From Flavobacterium sp. K5-23 (GTDB lineage: Bacteria > Bacteroidota > Bacteroidia > Flavobacteriales > Flavobacteriaceae), in assembly GCF_023278045.1 (NCBI RefSeq), contig NZ_CP056783.1:1302001-1366000 (forward strand): a stretch of DNA of 64,000 bases, in the 5' to 3' direction. A program made the position numbers and the translations under genes. The notes under the pieces are model-generated. The model had not been told where the DNA came from. It was given only the letters and a program-made list of their open reading frames with translations, and did not search any database. Of this stretch, positions 16,537-25,450 are shown piece by piece; the first letter of the stretch is position 1, and every line of letters begins with the position of its first letter.

Positions 16537-19224
16537 ATGAAAAAATTACTATTTATTGCCTTTCTTTTTATTTGTTCATTTTCTTATTCTCAATCTATCA
16601 AACTGGAAGGGGTCGTTACTGATACAAAAGCAACTTCTCTTGAAATGGCCAATGTTATGGCTGTGAATAATGACACAAAAGCCATGGATTCCTATGCCAT
16701 TACAAATGATAAAGGGAAATTCGTGCTTAATTTAAAGCCTAACGCAGCTTATAGTATAAAAATAAGTTATTTAGGAATGCAGAATAAAGAAATAGAAATC
16801 ATTACTTCTAATGAAAATATTACTAAAACAATTGTGCTTCAAGAAGGGGGTATTGAATTAAACGGAGTTGAAATTATCCGTGAAATGCCGGTTTCCATTA
16901 AAGGCGATACAATAGTTTATAACGCTGACTCATTTAAATCAGGTACTGAAAGAAAGCTGGAAGATATACTTAAAAAATTACCTGGTGTAGAAGTAAATGC
17001 AGATGGAGAAGTTGAGGTTGAAGGGAAAAAAGTCACTAAGTTAATGATTGACGGAAAAGATTTTTTTGACGGGGATACAAAACTTGGAGTAAAAAACATT
17101 CCTGCTGATGCAATTGATAAAGTGCAGGTATTGAGAAATTACAGTGAAATTGGCGCTCTGAAAGGGGTTGAGAATAATCAGGATAATTTAGCGATGAATA
17201 TCAAGTTAAAATCAGGAAAGAAGAATTTTTGGTTTGGAGATGTTACCGCTGGTATTGGAGCTTATAATGAATGGGATCGTTATATCGTAAACCCTAAATT
17301 ATTCTATTACAGTCCTAACTACAGTGTGAATTTCATAACTAACTTTAATAACATTGGTGAGTTGCCATTAACCGCACAGGATTATTTTAAGTTTACCGGT
17401 GGATTCAGGAGTATGATGAGAAAGGGAGGAAGCAATTTTAATGTTTCTTCTAACGATTTAGGGATTTCACTATTGAGAAACAATCGCGCCAAGGAAATTG
17501 AAACGCAATTTGGTGCTGGTAATTTTTCTTATAATGTTACAAAAGCATGGACATTAAGTGGATTTGCAATTTTGTCTTCATCAGATACGGAGCTGGAAAC
17601 TAAATCTCAATCAACAATATTAGATTCTGGAAACCAGCAAAAAAGTGATGAAAATTCACGTCAGAACAACAACTTAGGATTGTTTAAATTGAGTTCTTCT
17701 TTCAAACCCAATAAAAAACTACAGTTTGATTATGATGTTCTTGCTAAATTGACAAAACAAAGCGAGATTAGTTCTTTACAAAGAGAATCAATTATAAATA
17801 ATAACTCTACAACCGAAACGATAATCACAGATAAAAATCAAGATCCTACATCAGTTAATCAAAATCTAAGTTTGTATTATACTAAAAATGATAAAAACAT
17901 TTTTGCTTTCGAAATGCAACATTTGTATCAGGACGAAAACCCTTTCTATAATGCTAATTTGCAAACGCAACCCTTTAATTTAAGTGGGTATGTTTCTGGG
18001 CAAAATAGAAACGACTTGAATCAAAACCGTTTTGTGAAAACAAATAAATTAGATGCAAAACTTGATTACTATTATATGGTTACACCAAAAAGTAATATCA
18101 ATGTAACTTTAGGTAATACTAATTCATATCAAAATTTCAATTCCCATATCTTTCAAATGTTAGATAATGGAGTCGCAAATAATTTGACTGATTCACAAAA
18201 TAACAATCAGGTTACTTATGATTTTAATGATGTGTTTTTAGGATTACATTATAAAATGTTATTAGGAAAATTAACTTTTACACCAGGTGTGAGTTTGCAT
18301 TATTATGATATGAATAATGGGCAACTTGGAACTGGATTTACGCAGTCATTTTATAGAGTTTTGCCGGATGTTTTTGCTTTATACCAAATAAAAAAAGCCG
18401 AATCTTTGACCTATAATTTCTCGTTGTCAAATGACTTTACTGATATAAATAGATTGGCAGAAGGATTTGTTTTGTCTAGTTTCAATAGTTTATTTAGAGG
18501 AAATAGAGAATTAGAAAACGCCACTTCTCAAGTGCATTCATTGCGTTATTTTAAGTATAATATGTTTAATTTCGAAAATATTTTTGCTAATGCATCCTAT
18601 TCTAGAAAAGTTGACGCGGTAAAATCAAGAGCTAATTTTGTTGGGATTAATCAGTCAACAAGTCCTTTCAACTCTAATCTTGCTGACGAAACGCTTTCAG
18701 GAGCGGGAAGTTACGGTCGTTCGTTTTTAAAGAACTATAAAGCCTCTGCAAATGTAAGTTTGAACTGGTCTAAATTCAATAATATTCAAAATAACCTTCA
18801 AGCGACTACTGAGAGTTATACTCAAAGTTATACCGTGAAAGCATCGACTAATTATAAGAACATGCCTAATTTAGAAGTTGGTTATAACTTAGTTGCTAAT
18901 AAATACAGTGGATCTACATTTATAACGGAGAAACCTTTTGCTAAACTGGATTATTACTTTTTGAAGAGTTTCTCTTTTGTGACTGAATATGAGTTCTATC
19001 ACTATTACAATAAGTCTAGAACGGTTGAAAACGAATATGATTTTTTAACAGCCAGTTTGATTTATCAAAAGAAAGGTAGTAAGTGGGAGTATAAAGTTGC
19101 TGCAACTAATATCCTGAATACACAGACATTAAATGATGATAATTTCTCTCAGTTTTCTACCAGAACTTCACAATATTCGGTTCAACCTAGATATGTTGTT
19201 TTTAGTTTAAGGTATAATTTGTAA
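16537..19224 (+). CDS. TonB-dependent-receptor-like outer-membrane protein
   Basis: 895 aa. Signal peptide (ends FSYSQ), a carboxypeptidase-regulatory-like domain (KLEGVVTDTKATSLEMANV...) to about residue 105, then a plug-like domain (RKLEDILKKLPGVEVNADG, KLMIDGKDFFDGD) and a long beta-barrel region ending VFSLRYNL with a C-terminal aromatic pattern. It probably sits in the outer membrane; ligand unknown. It forms a unit with the GLPGLI gene just upstream. Confidence 0.85.
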   Translation: MKKLLFIAFLFICSFSYSQSIKLEGVVTDTKATSLEMANVMAVNNDTKAMDSYAITNDKGKFVLNLKPNAAYSIKISYLGMQNKEIEIITSNENITKTIVLQEGGIELNGVEIIREMPVSIKGDTIVYNADSFKSGTERKLEDILKKLPGVEVNADGEVEVEGKKVTKLMIDGKDFFDGDTKLGVKNIPADAIDKVQVLRNYSEIGALKGVENNQDNLAMNIKLKSGKKNFWFGDVTAGIGAYNEWDRYIVNPKLFYYSPNYSVNFITNFNNIGELPLTAQDYFKFTGGFRSMMRKGGSNFNVSSNDLGISLLRNNRAKEIETQFGAGNFSYNVTKAWTLSGFAILSSSDTELETKSQSTILDSGNQQKSDENSRQNNNLGLFKLSSSFKPNKKLQFDYDVLAKLTKQSEISSLQRESIINNNSTTETIITDKNQDPTSVNQNLSLYYTKNDKNIFAFEMQHLYQDENPFYNANLQTQPFNLSGYVSGQNRNDLNQNRFVKTNKLDAKLDYYYMVTPKSNINVTLGNTNSYQNFNSHIFQMLDNGVANNLTDSQNNNQVTYDFNDVFLGLHYKMLLGKLTFTPGVSLHYYDMNNGQLGTGFTQSFYRVLPDVFALYQIKKAESLTYNFSLSNDFTDINRLAEGFVLSSFNSLFRGNRELENATSQVHSLRYFKYNMFNFENIFANASYSRKVDAVKSRANFVGINQSTSPFNSNLADETLSGAGSYGRSFLKNYKASANVSLNWSKFNNIQNNLQATTESYTQSYTVKASTNYKNMPNLEVGYNLVANKYSGSTFITEKPFAKLDYYFLKSFSFVTEYEFYHYYNKSRTVENEYDFLTASLIYQKKGSKWEYKVAATNILNTQTLNDDNFSQFSTRTSQYSVQPRYVVFSLRYNL

Positions 19225-19324
19225 CAATTCATAAGTTTTTATAATTTAGTTCTAATGATAATGTTTTTCAATATTGAGAAACCATTACTTTTATTACAGA
19301 ATTTAATTTCTAATAATTATAAAA

Positions 19325-19831
19325 ATGAAGAATGTCGCTATAGTATTTGCTTTTTTTACTTTTGGTTTCGCTAATTCACAAGCTCCTTTAGCAGCAGGAG
19401 GGTTGCAGTTAAATGCAGGTATAGGTTCTTCAGGATGGGGAACGCCAGTTTATTTTGGTCTTGATTACGGTATTGCAAGTAACTTTACACTTGGTGGAGA
19501 GTTGTCTTACCAATCGTATAATCAAAAATTTGGCTCAAGTAATTTAAAAAGTTCGATTATTGGCATTCAAGCCAATGGTAATTACCATTTCAACGAAGTG
19601 TTGAAAATTCCTAGTCAATGGGATTTTTATGCTGGTGCAAACTTGAGCTACTATAATTGGAATTCTAAATTTGATGGAATTAAATACGATTATAATGATG
19701 AAGATAATTTTGGTATTGGATTACAATTAGGTAGTCGTTATTTTTTCAATGACAATTTTGGAGTTAATATTCAATTTGGTGGAGGTAATGTTGTAAATAG
19801 TGCTAAAGTTGGAGTCACATTTAAAATGTAA
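19325..19831 (+). CDS. small outer-membrane beta-barrel protein
   Basis: 168 aa. A short signal peptide ends at FANSQ. The mature protein alternates aromatic and glycine-rich strands (YFGLDYGIASNFTLGGELSY, FNDNFGVNIQFGGGNV) like eight-stranded porin-family barrels. No specific function can be assigned. A strong terminator follows. Confidence 0.75.
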   Translation: MKNVAIVFAFFTFGFANSQAPLAAGGLQLNAGIGSSGWGTPVYFGLDYGIASNFTLGGELSYQSYNQKFGSSNLKSSIIGIQANGNYHFNEVLKIPSQWDFYAGANLSYYNWNSKFDGIKYDYNDEDNFGIGLQLGSRYFFNDNFGVNIQFGGGNVVNSAKVGVTFKM

Positions 19832-19850
19832 AAATAACTCATATAAACAC

Positions 19851-19889
19851 AAAGGGCTGTCTTGATAAAAGACAGCCCTTTTTTTTAAT
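19851..19889. terminator. bidirectional terminator
   Basis: Thirteen-base arms AAAGGGCTGTCTT and AAGACAGCCCTTT with T-runs on the plus side; it separates two convergent genes. Confidence 0.85.
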
Positions 19890-19895
19890 TCAGTT

Positions 19896-21662
19896 TTATT
19901 TCTTTATTTTCAAAAGAGTTTTGATGTTAAAAGCATCAATAGTTGTTTCATTCTCTCGGTAGTTTATAGTTACAGATTCATATTGTAATAATAGTTCGTA
20001 TTTAGAGGTGATAATTCTTTGGGTGATTTTTTTATTATTATTTTTTGCTTTAAAAGTAGCTGTTGTTTTGATAAAATTATTGATTTTTATAGGAATAACG
20101 TCATCGTTTATTTTTAAGGCAACACCATAATCAGTTGAAGTATAATTAATGGAGTAGGGTTTATTGCTCCATTGGACACAATTTTTACAAGTGTAATTAT
20201 TATTGTTATTAAGTTCAAAGGCAAAGTCATAACCCTTTATTTCGGCTATTCCACCGTCATCATTATTATAATAATGGTAATATATTGGTTCTTCGGCTTC
20301 AGTTGCGCCTCTGTATGATCTTCTGTATTTGTATCCTAGTGCTTCCATAATGGCAAAACTGCTAGGCTCTTTGTCTTTTTTAGCTAATTGATTGATTTTT
20401 AATGAAAGAGGTGCTAAAGCTTCAATACCATAATGATCATTGATGAATTCAATAATACTACTTAAATCTTGCTCTTCTTTATAGGTGAGTTTTGTTTTTT
20501 TATTGTCTACAATATATTCTTTAAATCGGTTCAATTGACTTCTTTTGGATACGGAATCCGCACTTTGCGGGCCTATAATAGTAAGAAGTGCAATAACACA
20601 CATGGTAATAGGAATGAATTTGATTTCGGGATTTTTTTTGAATATAAAATAAGCAGTTAATAAACTGAGCCATAATGCTAAAGCAAAAACAAAATATCTT
20701 TCGTGTGTAAAGCCATAAAGATCAATACGGTATAAAATAGCCCAAAACAAAAGCCCTAACAAAGGGACAAGTAAATAGTAAAACCATTTATGAAACGTTC
20801 GAATCCATACATTTTCGACATCTTTTGCAATAGGGTATATTAGCAATAAAGACAAAATACCAAAAACAGCAAATACAAGAATCAAATTAGAGACCCAGCC
20901 AATAGGTAACGAAAAGGTGGCTATTATTTTTAATTCGTAAGACAGCAGGATAACCAGGTAAATGCTAATTAAAGGCACTAGAACATACTGCGTAAACTTT
21001 TTTAGGCCAATGGGGTAGTTTAATGCTAATGGAGCTTTAGAATCATTTGTTTCGGGTACACCTGTCAAGAAAAAGAGTGTGTTAAATATTCCGGCTATGA
21101 TTAAAAACAAATGCACGTAAATTTTATCGTAAAATTTGATTTCAAATAAAAGATTTATCGCCAGTAAGGCAAAGGATAATCCAGCATAAATAACCATACT
21201 ATACAATCCAGCTGTCAAAATGCGAAGAAAAAGTTGCTTGTTGAATTCCCAAAAAGCTTCAGGATCGTATTTTTTATGAATAAATGCAGCAAACGAAACC
21301 AATAGATGTAAGCCTAGATTTAAGGCTAAAAATTGATATATCTCGTAAGTTTTAATTGGATTCGAAAAATTAAAAACAAATAAAACAATAATGCTCCCAA
21401 GTATAATACTTGAGCCAAAACGGAGGGCATTGTTTTTTAAATCCCTTGAGAAGTATAAAGTAATTGATAAAAATAGCGCAAGACATAAAGAACAGCATAA
21501 TAATGTTTTTAGGTATATTTTTTCCATTGGTCCACTGTGTTCCTCGGATAGATAAATCGCCATAATAGTTCCTAAAACAGTAGTTACTGTCTCAAGAGGA
21601 AATCTTGAAATAGTGCTTAGTGTATTATCGATAATTTTTTGGAAAGAAGGAAATCGAGCCAT
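19896..21662 (-). CDS. DUF4153 polytopic membrane protein
   Basis: 588 aa. About twelve membrane helices fill residues 20-370, followed by a soluble C-terminal part of about 200 residues (KTKLTYKEEQDLSSIIEFIN onward) that alternates beta and charged segments. The N-terminus (FPLETVTTVLGTIMAIYLSE) is typical of DUF4153 proteins. Function unknown. It lies downstream of metK, beyond the metK terminator. Confidence 0.8.
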   Translation of the reverse strand: MARFPSFQKIIDNTLSTISRFPLETVTTVLGTIMAIYLSEEHSGPMEKIYLKTLLCCSLCLALFLSITLYFSRDLKNNALRFGSSIILGSIIVLFVFNFSNPIKTYEIYQFLALNLGLHLLVSFAAFIHKKYDPEAFWEFNKQLFLRILTAGLYSMVIYAGLSFALLAINLLFEIKFYDKIYVHLFLIIAGIFNTLFFLTGVPETNDSKAPLALNYPIGLKKFTQYVLVPLISIYLVILLSYELKIIATFSLPIGWVSNLILVFAVFGILSLLLIYPIAKDVENVWIRTFHKWFYYLLVPLLGLLFWAILYRIDLYGFTHERYFVFALALWLSLLTAYFIFKKNPEIKFIPITMCVIALLTIIGPQSADSVSKRSQLNRFKEYIVDNKKTKLTYKEEQDLSSIIEFINDHYGIEALAPLSLKINQLAKKDKEPSSFAIMEALGYKYRRSYRGATEAEEPIYYHYYNNDDGGIAEIKGYDFAFELNNNNNYTCKNCVQWSNKPYSINYTSTDYGVALKINDDVIPIKINNFIKTTATFKAKNNNKKITQRIITSKYELLLQYESVTINYRENETTIDAFNIKTLLKIKK

Positions 21663-21710
21663 ATTTTTATTTTTTCACGAAGTAACAATAAAAACCGCAA
21701 TTTGTCCTAC

Positions 21711-21742
21711 AAAAAAACGGCTACCTTTTCAGATAGCCGTTT
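21711..21742 (-). terminator. terminator of metK
   Basis: On the minus strand AACGGCTA and TAGCCGTT arms end in seven T. Confidence 0.85.
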
Positions 21743-21766
21743 GTGATATTTATTATAAATTGTGAA

Positions 21767-23017
21767 TTACAATCCAAAAGCCGTTTTAACTTGGTCAACG
21801 AAATCTAACTTTTCCCATGTAAATAACTCAACATCTACTGTTTTAGTTAATCCACCTGGAGCAGAGAAAGTTTTTGTAACGGTTTCTGGCGTACGGCCCA
21901 TATGTCCGTAAGCAGCAGTTTCGCTATAGATTGGGTTTCTTAATTTCAAGCGTTGCTCAATAAAGTAAGGACGCATATCAAATATAGCTTCTACTTTTTT
22001 AGCAATTTCACCATTAGTCAAGTTTACTTTTGATGTTCCGTAAGTATCTATAAAGATTCCCATAGGTTTTGCAACACCAATAGCATATGAAACTTGAACT
22101 AAAATTTCTTCGGCAACTCCAGCAGCCACTAAGTTTTTAGCGATATGACGTGTTGCGTAAGCTGCACTCCTATCCACTTTACTTGGGTCTTTACCAGAGA
22201 AAGCACCACCACCGTGAGCTCCTTTTCCACCGTAAGTATCAACAATAATTTTTCTTCCTGTCAATCCAGTATCTCCGTGAGGTCCACCAATCACAAATTT
22301 CCCTGTTGGGTTAATGTGATATTGAATAGCAGCATTGAATAAATGTGCTTGTTTAGGGTTTTTTGCGATGATTCTTGGGATCAATATATCGATAATATCT
22401 TTTTTGATTTTTGCAAGCATAGTAGCTTCTTCATCAAAATCATCGTGTTGTGTCGAAATTACAATCGCTTCAATACGTGTTGGTTTGTTATCGTCGCTAT
22501 ATTCAAGAGTTACTTGAGATTTAGCATCAGGACGTAAATAAGTAATTTCCTTGTTTTCACGTCTTAAAATCGCTAATTCCTGTAGTAATTTATGAGATAA
22601 ATCAAGTGCCAAAGGCATATAGTTTTCAGTTTCGTTAGTTGCGTAACCAAACATCATTCCTTGGTCACCTGCACCTTGCTCTTCTGGATTAGCTCTGTCA
22701 ACACCTTGGTTTATATCAGCTGATTGCTCGTGTATAGCCGAAAGTATACCACAAGAATTAGCTTCAAACATATATTCACTTTTAGTATAACCAATTTTTC
22801 TGATTACTTCACGAGCGATATTTTGTACGTCTAAGTAAGTATTAGATTTCACCTCACCAGCCAGAATTACTTGACCGGTAGTTACTAAAGTTTCACAAGC
22901 TACTTTAGAATCAGCATCAAATGCTAAGAAGTTATCGATTAATGCATCCGAGATTTGATCTGCAATTTTGTCTGGATGTCCTTCACTTACAGATTCTGAC
23001 GTAAATAAATAAGCCAT
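21767..23017 (-). CDS. metK: S-adenosylmethionine synthetase
   Basis: 416 aa, full length. It makes SAM from methionine and ATP. Signatures are [16 protein letters not shown] near the N-terminus, [15 protein letters not shown] (ATP binding) and [17 protein letters not shown] followed by [20 protein letters not shown] 150-base leader with a good promoter and a SAM-II/SAM-V-like structure precedes it, so it is probably repressed by its own product. Confidence 0.98.
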   Translation of the reverse strand: MAYLFTSESVSEGHPDKIADQISDALIDNFLAFDADSKVACETLVTTGQVILAGEVKSNTYLDVQNIAREVIRKIGYTKSEYMFEANSCGILSAIHEQSADINQGVDRANPEEQGAGDQGMMFGYATNETENYMPLALDLSHKLLQELAILRRENKEITYLRPDAKSQVTLEYSDDNKPTRIEAIVISTQHDDFDEEATMLAKIKKDIIDILIPRIIAKNPKQAHLFNAAIQYHINPTGKFVIGGPHGDTGLTGRKIIVDTYGGKGAHGGGAFSGKDPSKVDRSAAYATRHIAKNLVAAGVAEEILVQVSYAIGVAKPMGIFIDTYGTSKVNLTNGEIAKKVEAIFDMRPYFIEQRLKLRNPIYSETAAYGHMGRTPETVTKTFSAPGGLTKTVDVELFTWEKLDFVDQVKTAFGL

Positions 23018-23084
23018 AATAATTATAGTTTAAAATTAAGCGAGGAAAAATAATTGCGGGTAATACTAAAGGAGAGTTTCTGCT

Positions 23085-23175
23085 TTAGCATTTTTCCTAC
23101 TGAAAATTTCAGCATCCATAATGAATTGTTTCATTATGAAGAGGTTGCAATCAGTTCAAATTTTTCCTCTTGTAT
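23085..23175 (-). ncRNA. SAM-II/SAM-V-like riboswitch candidate in the metK leader
   Basis: On the minus strand AAGAGG (from 23171) pairs with CCTCTT (to 23139) and encloses a 21-base loop that ends TTTGAACTGATTGCAA. The loop resembles the SAM-II loop (UUUAACCGUAUUGCAA as I recall it). A CATAATG/CATTATG hairpin and GCTGAAA follow, close to the SAM-II GCUAAA box. The loop segment ACTGA can pair with a downstream TCAGT as a pseudoknot. Long-loop SAM-II relatives (SAM-V) occur before metK in other bacteria. The class is inferred; no covariance model was run. Confidence 0.55.
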
Positions 23176-23182
23176 TCGGGTG

Positions 23183-23212
23183 CAAATGTATGAAACCATT
23201 TTGAATTGCAAA
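23183..23212 (-). promoter_or_regulatory. promoter of metK
   Basis: On the minus strand TTTG and TACATTTG are separated by 18 bases, an exact flavobacterial promoter. Transcription should start at about 23175, so the candidate riboswitch would begin at the very 5' end of the mRNA. Confidence 0.65.
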
Positions 23213-23546
23213 TTATACTCTTCTGTTTTTTTTATACTTATGATAAATTAATATTTTTAGTTGAATAGAATTCAAATGAAAATTTAGGAAAAGCATAAAA
23301 AAGGGATGAGATTCAAACGATTTTACACTGGAAATTCCTCTCTAATTATGACATTATTTTGTAATGAAATAATTCGACCTATAATAGAACCTATTTCCTT
23401 TTGTTGTTTTGTAACATATTCATAATGAATAGTTAATATTCAAACAAAATCCTTTTTGATATGTAAACTTTAGGTTAATTATCATTAAATAGTTTGGTGA
23501 ATTCAATATTATATTCGACATTTGCAATATCAATAAAACTAAAGAA
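23213..23546. other. AT-rich intergenic region, no gene seen
   Basis: No convincing ORF or RNA was found on either strand. The right end holds TTTGGTG and CGACATTTG, a weak promoter for the small ORF that follows. Confidence 0.4.
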
Positions 23547-23606
23547 ATGAATTCTATTATATGTAAAAAGAGTGTAACTGTTAAGGAGAAATCCAAAGGG
23601 TTGTAG
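23547..23606 (+). CDS. possible 19-aa leader peptide upstream of a terminator
   Basis: ATG-initiated ORF coding MNSIICKKSVTVKEKSKGL, with the A-rich context AAAGAA before the ATG. It is followed 40 bases later by a strong terminator, the layout of an attenuator or of a very small gene. It has no run of one amino acid, so a classical biosynthetic attenuator is not obvious. Coding status is inferred from context only. Confidence 0.35.
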   Translation: MNSIICKKSVTVKEKSKGL

Positions 23607-23641
23607 TTGCTTACAATATTACATAGTATTATGTAAATAAA

Positions 23642-23677
23642 GCAAAAGCCTCCCGAAATATCGGGAGGCTTTTTTAA
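23642..23677 (+). terminator. terminator or attenuator 1 upstream of the methionine locus
   Basis: AAGCCTCCCGA and TCGGGAGGCTT arms with six T after them. Confidence 0.8.
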
Positions 23678-23714
23678 TTTAAATATAAACCAGAATTCGA
23701 TTAAATAAAATCAA

Positions 23715-23780
23715 ATGAAAATTACTTCAAAGAAAAATAAACGGTTTAATGTCGCTGCAAATTGCGCTACCTCATTTTGA
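23715..23780 (+). CDS. possible 21-aa leader peptide upstream of a second terminator
   Basis: ATG-initiated ORF coding MKITSKKNKRFNVAANCATSF, followed by a terminator 30 bases later. It repeats the ORF-plus-terminator layout seen 170 bases upstream. Like that one it has a single cysteine and several lysines. Coding status uncertain. Confidence 0.35.
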   Translation: MKITSKKNKRFNVAANCATSF

Positions 23781-23807
23781 TATCAAAAAAGTATAAGTTA
23801 TACAACT

Positions 23808-23847
23808 TAAACCCTTTTGGTATTCTGTCCAAAAGGGTTTTTTTATA
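23808..23847 (+). terminator. terminator or attenuator 2
   Basis: AAACCCTTTTGG and CCAAAAGGGTTT arms around TATTCTGT, with seven T. Confidence 0.8.
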
Positions 23848-23906
23848 AAGTTAATTTAAAACAGAAGCATAATTAAAATAATAAATAATCATTAAAAAAC
23901 GAAAAC

Positions 23907-24110
23907 ATGAGCACCACAAACTCTCTTTCAAGAACACTTGGTTTTCTTAGAAATTTAAGAGCCAAAAGAAATTTAAAAAATCAAATGGTAACTGAATTAG
24001 TTCACCCTAGATTAGGTATAGATGCAGTAAATAACAATAATAAAAAAGTGCAAAACATTTCATTATTGTCTTTGATGTATTCTAAAGAAAATGACACCCT
24101 TTTTATTTAA
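23907..24110 (+). CDS. small basic protein, unknown function
   Basis: 67 aa, rich in Asn, Arg and Lys in the first half (LSRTLGFLRNLRAKRNLKNQ), hydrophobic near the C-terminus. An A-rich start context (AAAAAACGAAAAC before ATG) is typical of flavobacterial genes. It lies between two terminators and the SAM riboswitch, so it may be expressed from a short transcript. No family recognised; could be spurious. Confidence 0.45.
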   Translation: MSTTNSLSRTLGFLRNLRAKRNLKNQMVTELVHPRLGIDAVNNNNKKVQNISLLSLMYSKENDTLFI

Positions 24111-24288
24111 TTGGGACTCTATAGTTTTAGAGGGAATTCGCAAATAATTTCTGGATAGTTATATCTAGGGATATTTTGCGCGTATATGCTATTTTTATTT
24201 TTAGCGAAAAACCTAAAGGCATAAAAATTTGGTGGTTACAAAAATAAGTAGTTAATTTGCCCTGTTAAGTTCACACACGTATTGAAAT
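24111..24288. other. intergenic region upstream of the first SAM riboswitch
   Basis: A TTTGGTGG...TTAATTTGCCC pair at about 24229-24260 could be the promoter for the riboswitch transcript, with imperfect match to TAnnTTTG. Nothing else was seen. Confidence 0.35.
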
Positions 24289-24392
24289 GTTATAAAGAAA
24301 GGCAGAGGGATTAGACCCAATGAAGCCTTAGCAACCCTTCGAGAAATCGGAGAAGGTGCTGCATTCTACCACGCCCAACGTGGAAAGATAAC
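24289..24392 (+). ncRNA. SAM-I riboswitch (S-box) upstream of metX-thrA
   Basis: P1 is GTTAT (24289-24293) with ATAAC (24388-24392). Between them are the S-box signatures GAGGGATTAGACCC, GAAGCCTTAGCAACC, GGTGCTGCATTCTACC and GGAAAGATAAC. A short CTAGA/TCTAG hairpin and a T-rich stretch (24404-24432) follow and may form the expression platform. It should turn metX and thrA down when SAM is plentiful. Confidence 0.93.
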
Positions 24393-24459
24393 TCCAAGAA
24401 TTCACTAGATAATTTCTAGCTTTTCTTTTTAATATTTCCATATACAAATTATAAAAAAT

Positions 24460-25428
24460 TTGAAATTGGAAAATAAACCCAACCTGATTACATTACAAAA
24501 TTTCACCACCGAAAGTGGCGTATTTTATGCTACCCTTAACTTAAGTTATCAAGTTTTTGGACCAGCGTTAAATTCGGCTCCTATCGTATTGGTCAATCAT
24601 GCATTGACTGGAAATTCACAAGTTATAGGTAAAAACGGCTGGTGGAATGATTTGATAGGAGACCACAAAACGATAGACACTACTAAATATTCCCTGCTTG
24701 CTTTTAATGTCCCTGGTAATGGTTTCGATCAAACTAGTATTTACAATTATTTAGATTTTACTGCTCGAGATATTGCTAAAGCATTTCTTCAAGGAATACA
24801 ATTATTGCAAATCAACCAGCTGTATGCCATCATTGGAGGTTCTGTGGGTGGAGGAATTGCTTGGGAAATGATCGCTTTAGAACCCAAAAGCACCCAACAT
24901 TTAATCCCTATTGCAACTGACTGGAAGTCGACGGATTGGTTAATAGCCAATTGTTATTTGCAAGAGCAAATTCTAAATAACTCTTCACGACCTATCGAAG
25001 ATGCCCGTATTCACGCTATGTTGTGTTACAGATCTCCAGAATCCTTCAAGGAAAAATTCCAAAGATCTTCTAACGAGGAATTGGCAGTTTTCAATGTCGA
25101 AAGCTGGTTGCAGCATCACGGGGAAAAATTGCAGAAACGATTCCAACTTTCGTCCTACAAGATGATGAACCAATTGCTTAAAACAATCGATGTTACCAGA
25201 AACAGTGATTCATTCGAAATAATGGCTTCCAAGATTGAAGCGACAATTCATATAATCGGGATTAATTCAGATTTGTTTTTTACGGCTAAAGAAAACAAAG
25301 CAACCTATCAGGAATTAAAAAAACACAACGTTAATGTATTCTACAAAGAAATCGATTCGATGCACGGGCACGATGCTTTCTTGATAGAATACGAACAATT
25401 AAATAATCTACTTGCTGATATATTTTAG
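24460..25428 (+). CDS. metX: homoserine O-acetyltransferase family protein
   Basis: 322 aa alpha/beta hydrolase-fold enzyme. It has the MetX signatures NHALTGNSQV and the nucleophile elbow GGSVGGGIAW (Ser128), with a C-terminal DSMHGHDAFL holding the catalytic His and Asp region. It activates homoserine for sulfur addition by MetZ downstream. Translation must start at TTG at 24460: an in-frame stop lies just upstream and the next in-frame Met is residue 137. It is shorter than many MetX proteins (about 350-380 aa). Regulated by the SAM riboswitch just upstream. Confidence 0.88.
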   Translation: MKLENKPNLITLQNFTTESGVFYATLNLSYQVFGPALNSAPIVLVNHALTGNSQVIGKNGWWNDLIGDHKTIDTTKYSLLAFNVPGNGFDQTSIYNYLDFTARDIAKAFLQGIQLLQINQLYAIIGGSVGGGIAWEMIALEPKSTQHLIPIATDWKSTDWLIANCYLQEQILNNSSRPIEDARIHAMLCYRSPESFKEKFQRSSNEELAVFNVESWLQHHGEKLQKRFQLSSYKMMNQLLKTIDVTRNSDSFEIMASKIEATIHIIGINSDLFFTAKENKATYQELKKHNVNVFYKEIDSMHGHDAFLIEYEQLNNLLADIF

Positions 25429-25450
25429 AAGCAATAAAATTCAACATAAA

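Noticed and set aside
23213..23546. tRNA or other structured RNA upstream of the leader ORFs
   Set aside because: No cloverleaf or conserved RNA boxes could be found.
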